In this document: positions 54,800 through 64,000 of the stretch, piece by piece
How positions within the stretch are numbered: the stretch's first letter is position 1
Layout: the number at the start of each line of letters is the position of its first letter
Assembly (NCBI GenBank): GCA_003868215.1
Contig: QWDQ01000012.1
Coordinates: forward strand, 62,001 to 126,000
Source of the DNA: Pseudophaeomoniella oleicola
Lineage: Eukaryota > Ascomycota > Eurotiomycetes > Phaeomoniellales > Phaeomoniellaceae
DNA: 64,000 nt
Direction of reading: 5' to 3'
Notes under the pieces: generated by a model
Seen by the model: the letters and a program-made list of their open reading frames with translations, nothing else
The model's database searches: none
What the model was told of the DNA's origin: nothing
Position numbers and translations under genes: made by a program

Positions 54800-56661
54800 T
54801 CTGAGGCGATATCACGGCTCACTGGGTGGGACTAGAAGTCTACTTGACTATGGGGGTCCTGCCGTTTGTCAGAGACGCCACTTTCCGGACGACGTCGTTT
54901 CGAGAATCCGATCAGTGGAAAGTACTCCTAGAATATACATTGACTTCCACTGCCAGAAGGCCAGCCCACACAGGACCAAGGCTACGGATGCTGTAAGTAG
55001 TAAATGAGGCTGCGAAGCTGTTGGTAATGCCGGGTTCCACTAGAACGGCTGATGTGGCAGTTTGAAGCTGGCGTCATCAGGTCCCCAAAGGTGATATCTT
55101 GCACAAGGTGCGTCTTATCATCAGGAGATCGAAAATCTCTGGTAGCTTACTACAGTTTGTCGAAAGGAATTGTGTCGCGGATTGCGAAGCATAGTAAGCG
55201 CCGAAACTGGTTAGCGAAGATGCGGTGAGCGCGTTAATGAACGAGACTGTCTTTTATGATTACGAGTCTCATTCTGATCTTGGTTATCTTCGAGATTCCA
55301 TTTCTACTACGTACCATGATCAAGCGATCGCCGTGGTGATATGCATCCTACAAGATAGCAAGTCATGCTTCTGGTCGCATAATAGGGTGATGGTGCTTGG
55401 TTGCTGTGTAATAGAGGAACCGGAGGGCAAGTAAACACTGTCGGAGACATGTTCTTTGCTATGCCTGTAAGATTCATTGTATTTATCTTAAGCCTGCCGC
55501 AGAGGACGACCTGGCACCTAAGATAGGTACTTACCTAGGTAGGATAGGTATTGTAAGACTCGGCCTTAACCGGTGGCATTGATCTGTCAGGTGAGTCGGA
55601 CTATCACGTTCGACTGGATGGGCTGAGAAGTTTTCGTTCTGAGTCAGCGCCGTGGATTGGTGATCTTAAATCCGAGGCGGCTGTCGAGTGGCTACTACAT
55701 AGTACGTAGTAGGCCTTATTTCCTTAACTAAAGTGCCTAATCTTTACTTAAGTTACCCCAGAACAAGAACAAGAACAAGAACAAGAACAAGGGTCAAGCT
55801 TCCGATAGCGGCCAATGAGTGCAACGTTCTTGAACAATTTCTCAGCGCAGCCAAAGTCATATCTCTTCCTGCAGGGCAGTTTCACTCTGCTCTGAAACAG
55901 TCAGAAACTGATTGGTGATTGCTCTTTATTGCTTTGTCATTCTGTCCACTCTGTCACCGCCGTTCATCCTATGCGCTTTCAGTATCTCCGTTGTCCTCGA
56001 TTGTCTCCTGCGGTCAAAGTCACGTTCCTCACCTGCGTGAGCGGAGGGGTTTGCCGGGTGGAGGCCCGAAAGCGGCGCAACTAAGTGGTCCGGTTCGGGG
56101 CAGACACCGACGATGCTATCGTACAGTCATCTTGTACCGTGCCATGGTACCTTTGCGCTTCTCTACAGGACAAGATGAGTTCAAGGTAAGAGCCTCTGAT
56201 GATATGGCGGGCAGGTAGGTAGAAATCATGAAGGACTCGTGTCCTGAGATGTCAAAAGTCTCACTGTAGGTCAAGGGTTGTTAAAGGCAGGACATGATGG
56301 ACCCGAAACTCTCGTATCAGCCCCAAAACCTTCGGTTCTCAGTTTGTGGGGGATGCCGAGTAGGGCATGCTGATCACTTGTTGCTTATGTGGATGCCGAG
56401 GACACAAAATGGGATTCCTATGTTTGCCCTGGTCAGACCAACCAAGATTTTCCCTTTCATATAGCCGGCATGACTCCTCACCTGAGTCACAGTGCTTCCC
56501 ATATAATTCATCTCCTCCCTCATTTCTGCTTCGATCAAGATATACCTCCATAATCCATATAGGCTCTAATTACATACACCCATATTGCGGACAAGGGTGT
56601 TGAAACCAAGAAGGAGATAAACATTCCGGTGCTATTGTTCCGAGTGCTTCTAGCGATCAAG
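54800..56661. other. Divergent promoter region, HET / MFS genes
   Basis: A 1.9 kb spacer with no convincing gene. It holds (AACAAG)5 at 55762-55791, a near-palindromic TACTACATAGTACGTAGTA at 55693-55711 and GGTAGGATAGGTA-like units near 55530-55550. Confidence 0.5.
55762..55791. repeat. (AACAAG)5 hexanucleotide repeat
   Basis: Five perfect hexamer units, read directly, upstream of the MFS gene. Confidence 0.92.
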
Positions 56662-58224
56662 ATGGGGAGCCAGAAGGTCGGCCATGGTGTCGACTTTGAA
56701 AACGGTCACACTCGCTATGATCCAGACATGAACCGAACAATCGACGACGAGGAAGATCTACAGGCTCTTGCCGCGGGTGTGTCCGAAAAAGCGTTGGTAG
56801 CAAAACTTGACTTTCGTATTATACCAGTACTCAGTGTCCTATACCTTTTGGCCTGTAAGTCCTGACTGGTTCTCCTGACACCTTACAAAATCTAATCAAG
56901 ACCTTCAGTCCTAGATCGTACGAACATCGGTAACGCTGAAATCTATGGGATGGCAACCGATCTCAAGCTGGACAGGCTCAAGTATAATACCGCCTTGGTC
57001 ATGTTCTTCGTCTCGTACTGCGTTTTCGAAATGCCAGCAAATATTCTGCTCAAGATGTTTCGACCGTCGAGATGGCTTAGCTCCTGTATGTTCCTCTTTG
57101 GCGTGGTCACGCTCTGCCAGGGCCTTGTCAAATCTTACGGGGGTCTTCTTGCAACTCGCTTCTTCCTTGGTCTGGCTGAAACTGGCATGTTTCCCGGTTG
57201 CTTCTATGTCATCGGAATGTATTACAAGAGAGACGAGGCTCAGAGACGTTTCACCTTCTTCTTCAGCTCTACAACCCTGGCCGGAGCATTTGGTGGACTC
57301 ATCGCGTATGGGATAGGCCACATCCATCACCCTATTCTGAACTCCCTCTCAACCGGAACAGGAGGCGCCTGGAGATGGGTATTTATCATCGAGGGATCGG
57401 CATCGGCAATCATCGCAATTGCCTTTTGGTTCTTGATTCCAGATTTTCCGGAAGATGCGAAATGGCTCACGGAGCCCGAGAGGGCATATTTGAAGGCAAA
57501 ACTTGCAGCGGACCAGGGAAAGAGCGGGATCGATCAGAAGGTGACCGCTTCTGGTGTTGCCCGGGTCTTCAAGGATTACAAGATCTTCCTGATCACTATC
57601 ATGTACTTCGGAGGTATCGTGCCAGCCTACGGATACGCTTATTTCAGTCCTGCCATCATCAGGGGCTACGGCTACTCTGCGGTGAGAACACAGCTCATGT
57701 CTGTTCCCCCATGGGCCGGAGCTTTCGTCTTTTCGAATGTCATTGCCTTGCTCTCGGACAAATTGAGACATCGCTTTGCCTTCACCGTTATTCCGATCGC
57801 AATTGGAGTTGCCGGGTTCGCCATGTCCCTCGCCATACATCACAACAGAGATGCACAGTACGCCAGCCTCTTTCTAATCACCGCCGGTACGTATACCGGC
57901 TTGGCTCAGATTGTCTGTTGGGGACAAATGAACTTCTCCGGCCACACGCGCAGAGCCGTGGCATCTGCCTTTCAAATCGGCGTTGGAAATTTAGGTGGAA
58001 TAGTCGCTGTCTATGCCTTTCCAACTGCCGATGGGCCAAGGTACACTCTTGGATACGGCCTATCTCTGGCATTCCTCGCCCTTGCACTTGTCGCAAGTGT
58101 TGTCTACTTCGTGGCATGTTGGACACAGAATCGGAATAGGGACAAGACTCCGGAGGTTAATGTTTCAGAGTATGAAAAGCTTCAGCATGGTGATATGGCG
58201 AGTACATTTAGATACATGATCTAG
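56662..58224 (+). CDS. MFS transporter, anion:cation symporter (Dal5/Tna1-like) family, 502 aa
   Basis: Family members import organic anions such as allantoate, nicotinate, pantothenate or biotin by proton symport. Two exons, 56662-56854 and 56909-58224, intron 56855-56908 (GTAAGT...CTTCAG); splicing restores RIIPVLSVLYLLAFLDRTNIGNA, the signature of the first membrane segment. Further landmarks are FEMPANILLKMF, FFLGLAETGMFPGCFYVIGMYYKRDEAQRR (motif A-like loop) and FSSTTLAGAFGGLIAYGIGH in the N half, then WVFIIEGSASAIIAI and a C half with GYGYSAVRTQL and WGQMNFSGHTRRAVASAF. Length and the 12-segment layout are normal. Substrate cannot be assigned. The upstream frame is open to 56629 but has no earlier ATG. 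Confidence 0.9.
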
Positions 58225-59010
58225 TTGGGGGGGGGAATAGCCCATCAAAAGTCATTGTTGAATTTGAATGATAATTTCAAGATCGTTAAATGTTTCCTCC
58301 TTCACAGCAGCATTGCCGAGTAAGCAGCACTCGCCATGGCGTTGTGCACGTAAAAACCTCTAAGCCAACATGGAACTTGTGAAAGCTCGACTTGACAAAC
58401 GGCCAAAACAACATTTCCATGGAACATTGTCTACGTCGGGGTATCTTCTTGTGATATTCAAACTAACGCATCGCTGCATTCACGGGATTGCCGCGGAGAA
58501 TGTTCGTCCCATGTAATAGTCCCAGACAGCGAGCAAGAAAGGAGCTGCTGGGGTGGAGGAGACTGGGCCTGCTAAAACCCGTGATTCGTTCTTCCACATG
58601 AACGATATGATAGTTAACCTTGCGTCTTGCTGATGGAAGAGGTGAGACAAGACGCTCTGGAATCGTGGATTTGTTGTTATTATACATTGTCGTCACAGCG
58701 AGATTGAGACGACGATTACCATTCTGCGAGTGCACTGGGCTTTTCAATGGCCCGATTTACGTTCCTGAGACAGTAGTGCCACCCATCATGCTGGTGACTA
58801 CATTCACCGTTGATGGTAAAAGAAAAGCAGAAACTGTTCAGACAAAATTTTTATATGCGGCAGGGAGATGACACTATACCGAAACAGGTGCTTTCCCACA
58901 TGCTGCAATGACTTTTCATAAACAATTTCTCCTCTCCTCTCCTCTCCTCTCTTCTCTTCTTCTTTTCCTTCTCATCACACTTTTCATAAAACAAAAGAAA
59001 ACCGAACGCA
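58225..59010. other. Spacer between convergent MFS gene and the small gene
   Basis: It holds the 3' UTRs of both genes. A (CTCTC)n tract lies at 58928-58951. ORFs at 58463-58747 and 58620-58871 overlap on opposite strands and are not convincing. Confidence 0.5.
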
Positions 59011-59469
59011 TTAATCAACCTTCAGAATACCTTCTCCCATGAGTTTGAGGGTCATATTGGCGTCTGCGATTAAAAAAGGCACTTTTTAGCGTTCCTCTTT
59101 CTTTTCCTATGGATTTGTGGACGCACCTGCGTGAACTGACATTATATCTCTATACTCTGGATTGTCGTTGGTCTTCAGAGGCGTTTGTGTGAATCTATTT
59201 GGGCTTTGGAATGATCGACGAGGTGATGGATGAAGTGATGGGCCAGTCTGAATGGATGCGGATTCGGTATTCAAAGACCTAGGCATTTGATCTCTTGAGA
59301 GAGATCTTGCATGACTGAATTGAACTGCCGGGATCTGGGGTGAGGTCCCCGATCGATTGTAGAAGCCCGAATCTACGGCTCCAAGCCTAAGTCGACTGTA
59401 GAAACCGCTTGTAATCGTGTATCTCGTACTCGCCATCATAGTGTGCCTTGATCCTTGTCTGTGGCTCAT
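59011..59469 (-). CDS. Small unknown protein, 131 aa, two exons
   Basis: Exon 1 is 59469-59127 and exon 2 is 59063-59011; intron 59064-59126 (GTGCGT...TCGCAG) fits in phase and joins IMSVHA to DANMTLKLMG, ending ILKVD. Without splicing the frame stops shortly after the donor with no conserved tail. The N half is basic and Ser/Arg-rich with two GFY(S/N)R units about 15 residues apart (SGFYSRLRLG, SGFYNRSG); the C-terminal ~25 residues look folded. ATG candidates are 59469, 59439 and 59436. No family is recognised. The start is about 500 bp from that of the Gts1-like gene on the other strand, so a shared promoter is likely. Confidence 0.5.
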
Positions 59470-59966
59470 GTTGATGCAGCAGTCCTGGCTCACAGGGTAT
59501 TCACCTCGTGGCCGTTACCCCTTTCTTCGCATCAGCTTGCAGAACTGCACCGTTGAGTTCTTCTCCCCCATCATTAGCTCCTCCGATGGTGTAAAAATAG
59601 GGGCTTTGGCTGTCAATAGTATCAATTGGTGATCCTTAAAACGACGCTCTATGATCGATTAGGCTCGTGCCATTATCCACGCGGCGGACAAAGATTGTCA
59701 ATAATTGGGAACACTTCAACGCCGATCTCTAGCACATATTGTCTAGACCTTCCCACTCTACGACGCAGTGATTGTTTTCTTTTTTCCCACGAGAGCATCC
59801 TGTTGCAACTGTTTTGAATCTTTGTTGTACATGTCTTGATTCGGATCATTGGATCGCCAGCATATACGCTGTATTGGAAACGTGCGATATTCCCGGCGGC
59901 GAACTTGCTTCGTAATTCTGAAGCTGGGACAACACCCATCAACTTGCACACTATACGACGATAACG
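59470..59966. other. Divergent promoter region, small gene / Gts1-like gene
   Basis: A 497-bp spacer between the two start codons. No specific element was recognised. Confidence 0.5.
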
Positions 59967-62295
59967 ATGTCTATGAGCAAAAGGGAGCAGGCGCGCAACG
60001 AGCGTGCACTGCAGGATCTCATCAGGTCAATACCCGGTAATGACAGATGTGCAGACTGTGGAGCCCGCAATCCAGGTGAGCAATAGACATGCCGGATCGG
60101 ATGTGTTTGTTAGCTGACCAGCTACAGGATGGGCAAGCTATTCTATTGGTGCTTTTCTCTGTTTGAGATGCGCTGCACTTCACAGAAAGATGGGGACTCA
60201 CATTTCCAAAGTCAAGTCGCTGAGCATGGACTCCTGGACGTCGGCGCAGGTTGATCATATGAAGCAAAACGGAAACAATCTCGTGAACAGAAAATACAAC
60301 CCTAGGGGAGTAAAGCCTGCACCGGTACTAGATGCGGACGATACAGACTTGATCATGGAAAAATTCATACGGCAGAAGTATCAAGAAGTGAGCTTGGCCG
60401 ACGGCAGACCACGACCTCCTGAACGGACACCAAGCGATTACGCAAGGCCTGCAGAATATACACGGTCTCCCGAGGCATCGCCTCCGCCACCCCTTCCCCC
60501 CAAGAAGGGGAAGCTGTTCCATTTCAGTCTTCGTTCTACATCATCAGCGTATCCGCTATCGAAACATGAGAAAGAAAAGAAGCGCATGACTACGATTGAA
60601 CCGACGATGGAGAATGCGTTCAGGGAAAGGGTCAGGTCGCCACCTCCACCGCTGTCCTCGAAGCAGTCAAGAATATTTGGAGCAAATGTCGGCAATGATG
60701 CCCATACAGAGGCGAAGTTGGCGACTCTAAGAGATATGGGATTCCCCGACGATGCGCGCAACTCAACAATGCTGAAAAGTCTGAATGGGGATCTTGAACG
60801 GACAATAGAATCTTTAGTGAGACTCGGTGAGGGAAGCCAGCCAGCTTCAAGAAACAGGACACCTCGAGGTTCTAATCTCAACACACCCACATCTGCCGCA
60901 TTCCCGGATTCTGTCAAAAGTCCTCGTCAATCCGATGTGCACGGTTCGAGCTTGAAACCACCGAGCTTCAATCCATTTGACCGACCTGCGGAACAACAGC
61001 ACTCCCAGCAAGCAATCTCACATAACCCATTTGGCATCCCACCAGATCCGCAAGTGTTGGAACAATCTTTGAACAATCTGCAAATATCTCAACAGCCTCC
61101 ACAGCCATTGTTCCCAAACAGCACAGGGGGATACCCAAACCAAACACCCCCTGTACAGCATAATCGAATACAACAGTCCATGACTCCCCCTGTCTCATCA
61201 GGCCACAATCCTTTCTTCCAGTCCATGCACCCGACACAGTCATCTTCCAATCCCTATGCCTCTGTAATGCAACCAGTCCAAGAGCAACAGCCTTTTCAGT
61301 CTCACAATCCGTTCTTTTCCCAAACATTCGCCGCTTCATCGGTGACCCAGTCATCACCACAATTTGCACAGTTTGGGCAGCCAACACAGGGCTCTTCAAA
61401 CCCCTTCCAGAACCAGTACACAAGCCAACAGGGTCAGACCCAACCTCAACAAACGCAGCAACCGCAAGCATACACTCCTCACCAATCCGCTAATCCATTT
61501 GGTAATGGATTTGGCAACTTAAATACGGCCAGCGCGACCGATTTCTTTTCTCCGAACACCCAACAACCCTCTCAGTTTCCACAGCCTCAACAGCAGCAAT
61601 ACCAGCAGCAGTCACAGCAGAATCCGATGGGTCAGCAGTCACAACAACCTCAGCAAGCTCAGCAATACTCTCAACCCTTCCAACAGCCACAACAACAGCA
61701 ATATCAAAATCATCAACAAGGTCAACAGCAAGTCCAACCCGTTCAAGCTTCAAACCCTTTCTTCCAAACTCAGAACAATCCCTACCAGCAGCAGCAGCAG
61801 CAGCAACCCCAGTATTCCGCGCCGCTGATGCCACAGCAAACAGGACGTTACGACAAGACCTCAATCCTCTCTCTTTATAATTATCCCCAGCTAGCACCCC
61901 CTCTTCCCACCATCATTGACGAACCATCTCCATCCGGTGAAAACCCACCAGTAGGACAACCTCAAAGCCAACCACAGACCTTCACACCCGCCTCCTCGAG
62001 CTTCCAACCACAGCAACAAGCCAACTCCACCTCTTCTCCTCCTTCAGCATTTTCGCCCAAACAACGTTCGGTTACCGCTCCATCACGCAATCCATTTGCT
62101 ACCTCCAACCCTAATGCCTTCAATCCTGCTAGTAACTTTGCAAACTCCAATGCAACGAACATGGCCTCACCACCTTCGGCTTTCAAAGGCATAGCCGCGC
62201 ATTCGAGTCGAGAAAGCACGGATCTCGCCGGCCTCCAGAACGGAAGGCATTCGCCTGATGCGTTTGCGATGTTGAGTGCCAGATATGGACGATGA
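59967..62295 (+). CDS. ArfGAP with UBA domain and Gln-rich tail (Gts1-like), 758 aa
   Basis: Two exons, 59967-60075 and 60128-62295; the intron (GTGAGC...CTACAG) splits the zinc finger and restores NPGWASYSIGAF. The ArfGAP domain (about 10-125) has CADC-x16-CLRC and the arginine-finger region LHRKMGTHISKVKSLSMDSW. A UBA domain lies at about 227-272 (KLATLRDMGFPDDARN, LNGDLERTIESL). The remaining ~480 residues are Gln/Pro/Asn-rich with repeated NPF/NPFG motifs (several between 300 and 600) and polyQ runs. ArfGAP-UBA-polyQ is the layout of yeast Gts1, and NPF motifs bind EH-domain endocytic proteins. It probably acts in endocytosis or post-Golgi traffic. The ATG at 59973 is an alternative start. 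Confidence 0.92.
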
Positions 62296-62997
62296 TTTGA
62301 AAACAGCTTTGCTTTTGAGCCGACCACACTCCTACTTTTCTCCCCAGGGGTTTCTCTCTCTTTTTTTTTTTTAATGGATTGGATTATGCACGGTTCGATC
62401 GATCGAACACGGGGAGTCAAGGTTTTGGGAGTAGGTTTATGGGAAGTTTTTTGGGGGAGACAGACAGGAAGATGGGCCAGCTGACTATTATCTTACCCCA
62501 GACTAGTATATCTTTCCTCCCTTTCTTTTTTTTATTTTATTTTATATAATGCTCATAATTTTGTTTTTCGAAATTCCTATATCTTATCTTGCCATACCTA
62601 CCTCTAGGTACTTACGTTACCTACTATCTATTGTAGATATTTCCAATCCATCTGTCTGTCCGTCCGTCTTTCTTGTGTACTCTTGATTCCTGTCAAATAT
62701 CTTAACTAGGTAAATACCTAACTCTTTACTACGCTCTTGTTCTGTGAAAGAAGCGGGGGGGGGGAGGGGGGGAGTCCATATAAACAAGTGATATTATATT
62801 ATAAATGAGGCAATGCCAACAAAACAATTCTTGGGTAAAAACTTGCTCATTATGAAATTAATCCTAACTACCTTACCTAGGTAGCTATCCAGACCATCCA
62901 AAAATAGAAGCGGGGAAAAAAAGGCCCCCCCCGGCCCAAAAAAAAAGGGAGTAAATTACAACCACAATAACAAAAGTCATAGTCCAATCGATTCTGC
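62296..62997. other. Spacer between convergent Gts1-like and gpi10 genes
   Basis: It holds both 3' UTRs. Contents are a T-run near 62361-62371, TTTTATTTTATTTTAT near 62528, a G-rich tract at 62755-62772 and palindromic ACCTAGGTA-like motifs (62874-62884). No gene was seen. Confidence 0.55.
62755..62772 (+). other. G-rich tract (possible G-quadruplex)
   Basis: Ten G, one A, seven G. Enough guanines for a quadruplex if the long runs split into several tracts. It lies between two convergent genes. Confidence 0.5.
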
Positions 62998-64000
62998 TCA
63001 AGACCAGAGATCTCTTTCTTTAGAGATCGATTTCTTCGGCTTGGCTGTACCGCTACCGCCGCCGCCGCCGCCGCCACCATCGCCGTCCTTCTTGCCAACG
63101 AACCAAAGCGGTCGCTGCTGAGGAGGTTCCTTGCGTTTGGACAGGAAGGATGGTTTCCAGGATGTTGGCAGCGAGGAGGAGAAGATCGGGGATGAGGGGG
63201 AGCGTTGTTTTTGCCATACGAGTCCTTTACGGAGAGACCAGGTTTCGATGCCTAATTTGTTGGCTAGAGGGGTGAGGATGGTCTGCTTCAATGTGGTGGT
63301 CGACCGCGTGACTGTGGTGTGGAGTAAGTCTTTCGCCGTGTCTAGACTGAGGCTGGTGTTGCGGCTCTGTTGATCGAGCAATCGACGTTCTGGGTAGAGA
63401 CACCATGCGACAACGTCCCCTGTTCGCCTCCAGTCATCGTGCCAAGCTGTATTCCAGCCTCGCCAGCACTCTGCATAGCCACTGCCTCTTAGGCTGGTCT
63501 CCATGATTCTCTCCAACTGTTGGAAGAAGACTAGGTAGTCGGGCCAATTTCTCTTCGATGTCCCGCCTCTACTCCTGACAATGACATCCTCGGCTTGAAG
63601 GAGTGCTGCACGGCGTTGCTGGTGTTGATGTGGGGATGTGAATATACCATAGGGTCGCGGTGGGTGACGAGACATATTAGTTCGGAGCCATAGAGTGGGA
63701 TTGGCATAAAACACATCCGCTTCGTCGAGGTATGTCGACTTTTCTGAAGGCGTAAGGTGTAGTGGTGGCTCACAGGTGAGAGCCCAGGCAGATATTGAGG
63801 GGTAGACTAGGTGAGAGCGCCACGGGGTGGAGTGACAGGGCATTAAGAAACCAACAGTCATAACAGGGGTAGTCAAATTGGACGCATTCAAGAGGGAAGC
63901 ACCTGACAGGTCAGAATGGGCATAATAGGTTGTATATTGGTTTCGGAGGTAGGTGACGACATTTAGGGGACCAGGAGCGTGGATGCGGGTGGTGTATAAA
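62998..64000 (-). CDS. GPI10: GPI mannosyltransferase 3 (Gpi10/PIG-B), 5' end outside window
   Basis: Gpi10 adds the third mannose to the GPI-anchor precursor in the ER (glycosyltransferase family 22). The frame is open to the right edge, so the N-terminal and most membrane segments lie outside. About 334 C-terminal residues are visible: YTTRIHAPGPLNVVTYLRNQY, then VGFLMPCHSTPWRSHLVYP, the strongly conserved family motif, followed by AWALTCEPPLH, DEADVFYANPTLWL and PRPYGIF, and RNWPDYLVFFQQLE with GYAECWRGWNTAWHDDWRRTGDVVAWC. The last ~100 residues are unusual: a Ser/Pro/Lys-rich tail with a poly-glycine run encoded by CCG repeats (63057-63077), ending ERDLWS. Read-through to an upstream ATG cannot be tested here. 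Confidence 0.9.
   Translation of the reverse strand, partial: LYTTRIHAPGPLNVVTYLRNQYTTYYAHSDLSGASLLNASNLTTPVMTVGFLMPCHSTPWRSHLVYPSISAWALTCEPPLHLTPSEKSTYLDEADVFYANPTLWLRTNMSRHPPRPYGIFTSPHQHQQRRAALLQAEDVIVRSRGGTSKRNWPDYLVFFQQLERIMETSLRGSGYAECWRGWNTAWHDDWRRTGDVVAWCLYPERRLLDQQSRNTSLSLDTAKDLLHTTVTRSTTTLKQTILTPLANKLGIETWSLRKGLVWQKQRSPSSPIFSSSLPTSWKPSFLSKRKEPPQQRPLWFVGKKDGDGGGGGGGGSGTAKPKKSISKERDLWS

Noticed and set aside
57198-58139. 313-codon plus-strand ORF inside the MFS gene
   Set aside because: It is a frame shadow of the transporter; Arg/Cys/His-rich composition is typical of an out-of-frame reading.
1-64000. A secondary-metabolite cluster, CRISPR array or intact transposon
   Set aside because: No polyketide or peptide synthase, terpene synthase, transposase, reverse transcriptase or regular spacer-repeat array was found on either strand; the MFS and HET genes alone do not make a cluster.

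Overview
This window is nuclear DNA of a filamentous ascomycete (Pezizomycotina). Genes carry short GT-AG introns (mostly about 50-170 bp), sit on both strands with 0.5-2 kb spacers, and encode typical fungal families: Eis1, Sfk1, a HET-domain protein, an Srs2-type helicase, and Gts1-like and Csx2-like ArfGAPs. The class cannot be settled from sequence alone. No rRNA, tRNA, CRISPR array or intact transposon was recognised. All splice models were worked out by eye from splice-site consensus, reading phase and family resemblance.

Layout. 1-5.6 kb: 3' part of the PI3P 5-kinase Fab1 (its N terminus lies off the left edge). 7.5-11.1 kb: a divergent pair of unknown low-complexity proteins. 13.9 kb: a 63-residue unknown protein with long flanking spacers. 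15.4-19.7 kb: an ER FKBP ending in HDEL (-), divergent from a ubiquitin-specific protease (+). 20.4-25.0 kb: Srs2-like helicase, then a membrane-anchored cytochrome b5 protein of Irc21 type. 26.6-28.0 kb: an unknown gene whose reading frame appears broken. 28.5-31.2 kb: Eis1 (-), divergent from a CX5R phosphatase at 32.0-33.1 kb and followed by Sfk1 at 34.3-35.4 kb. 35.4-40.9 kb: a gene-poor, microsatellite-rich spacer. 40.9-43.0 kb: RRM-YTH RNA-binding protein (-). 43-46.9 kb: a second gene-poor spacer. 46.9-50.5 kb: BAR-PH-ArfGAP (-), divergent from an arrestin-like gene (51.6-53.0 kb), which converges within 43 bp on a HET-domain gene (53.0-54.8 kb, -). 56.7-58.2 kb: an MFS anion:cation symporter. 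59.0-59.5 kb: a small two-exon gene (-), divergent from a Gts1-like ArfGAP-UBA-polyQ gene (60.0-62.3 kb). 63.0-64.0 kb: 3' part of the GPI mannosyltransferase Gpi10 (-), cut by the right edge.

How the genes relate. There is no biosynthetic cluster. Several neighbours do share one theme, phosphoinositides and membrane traffic: Fab1 makes PI(3,5)P2, Sfk1 supports plasma-membrane PI4P synthesis, Eis1 is an eisosome component, two different ArfGAPs act on Arf GTPases, the arrestin-like protein probably acts in transporter endocytosis, and Gpi10 and the HDEL-FKBP act in the ER. In fungi this co-location may be chance.

Most notable signals: the frame-disrupted gene near 27 kb; a consensus PCNA-interacting box in the Srs2-like helicase together with an MCB (ACGCGT) site in its promoter; an enlarged YTH domain joined to an RRM; a repeated ATGGTGAAG element with an inverted copy upstream of the USP gene; and convergent genes with almost no spacer at 53 kb.
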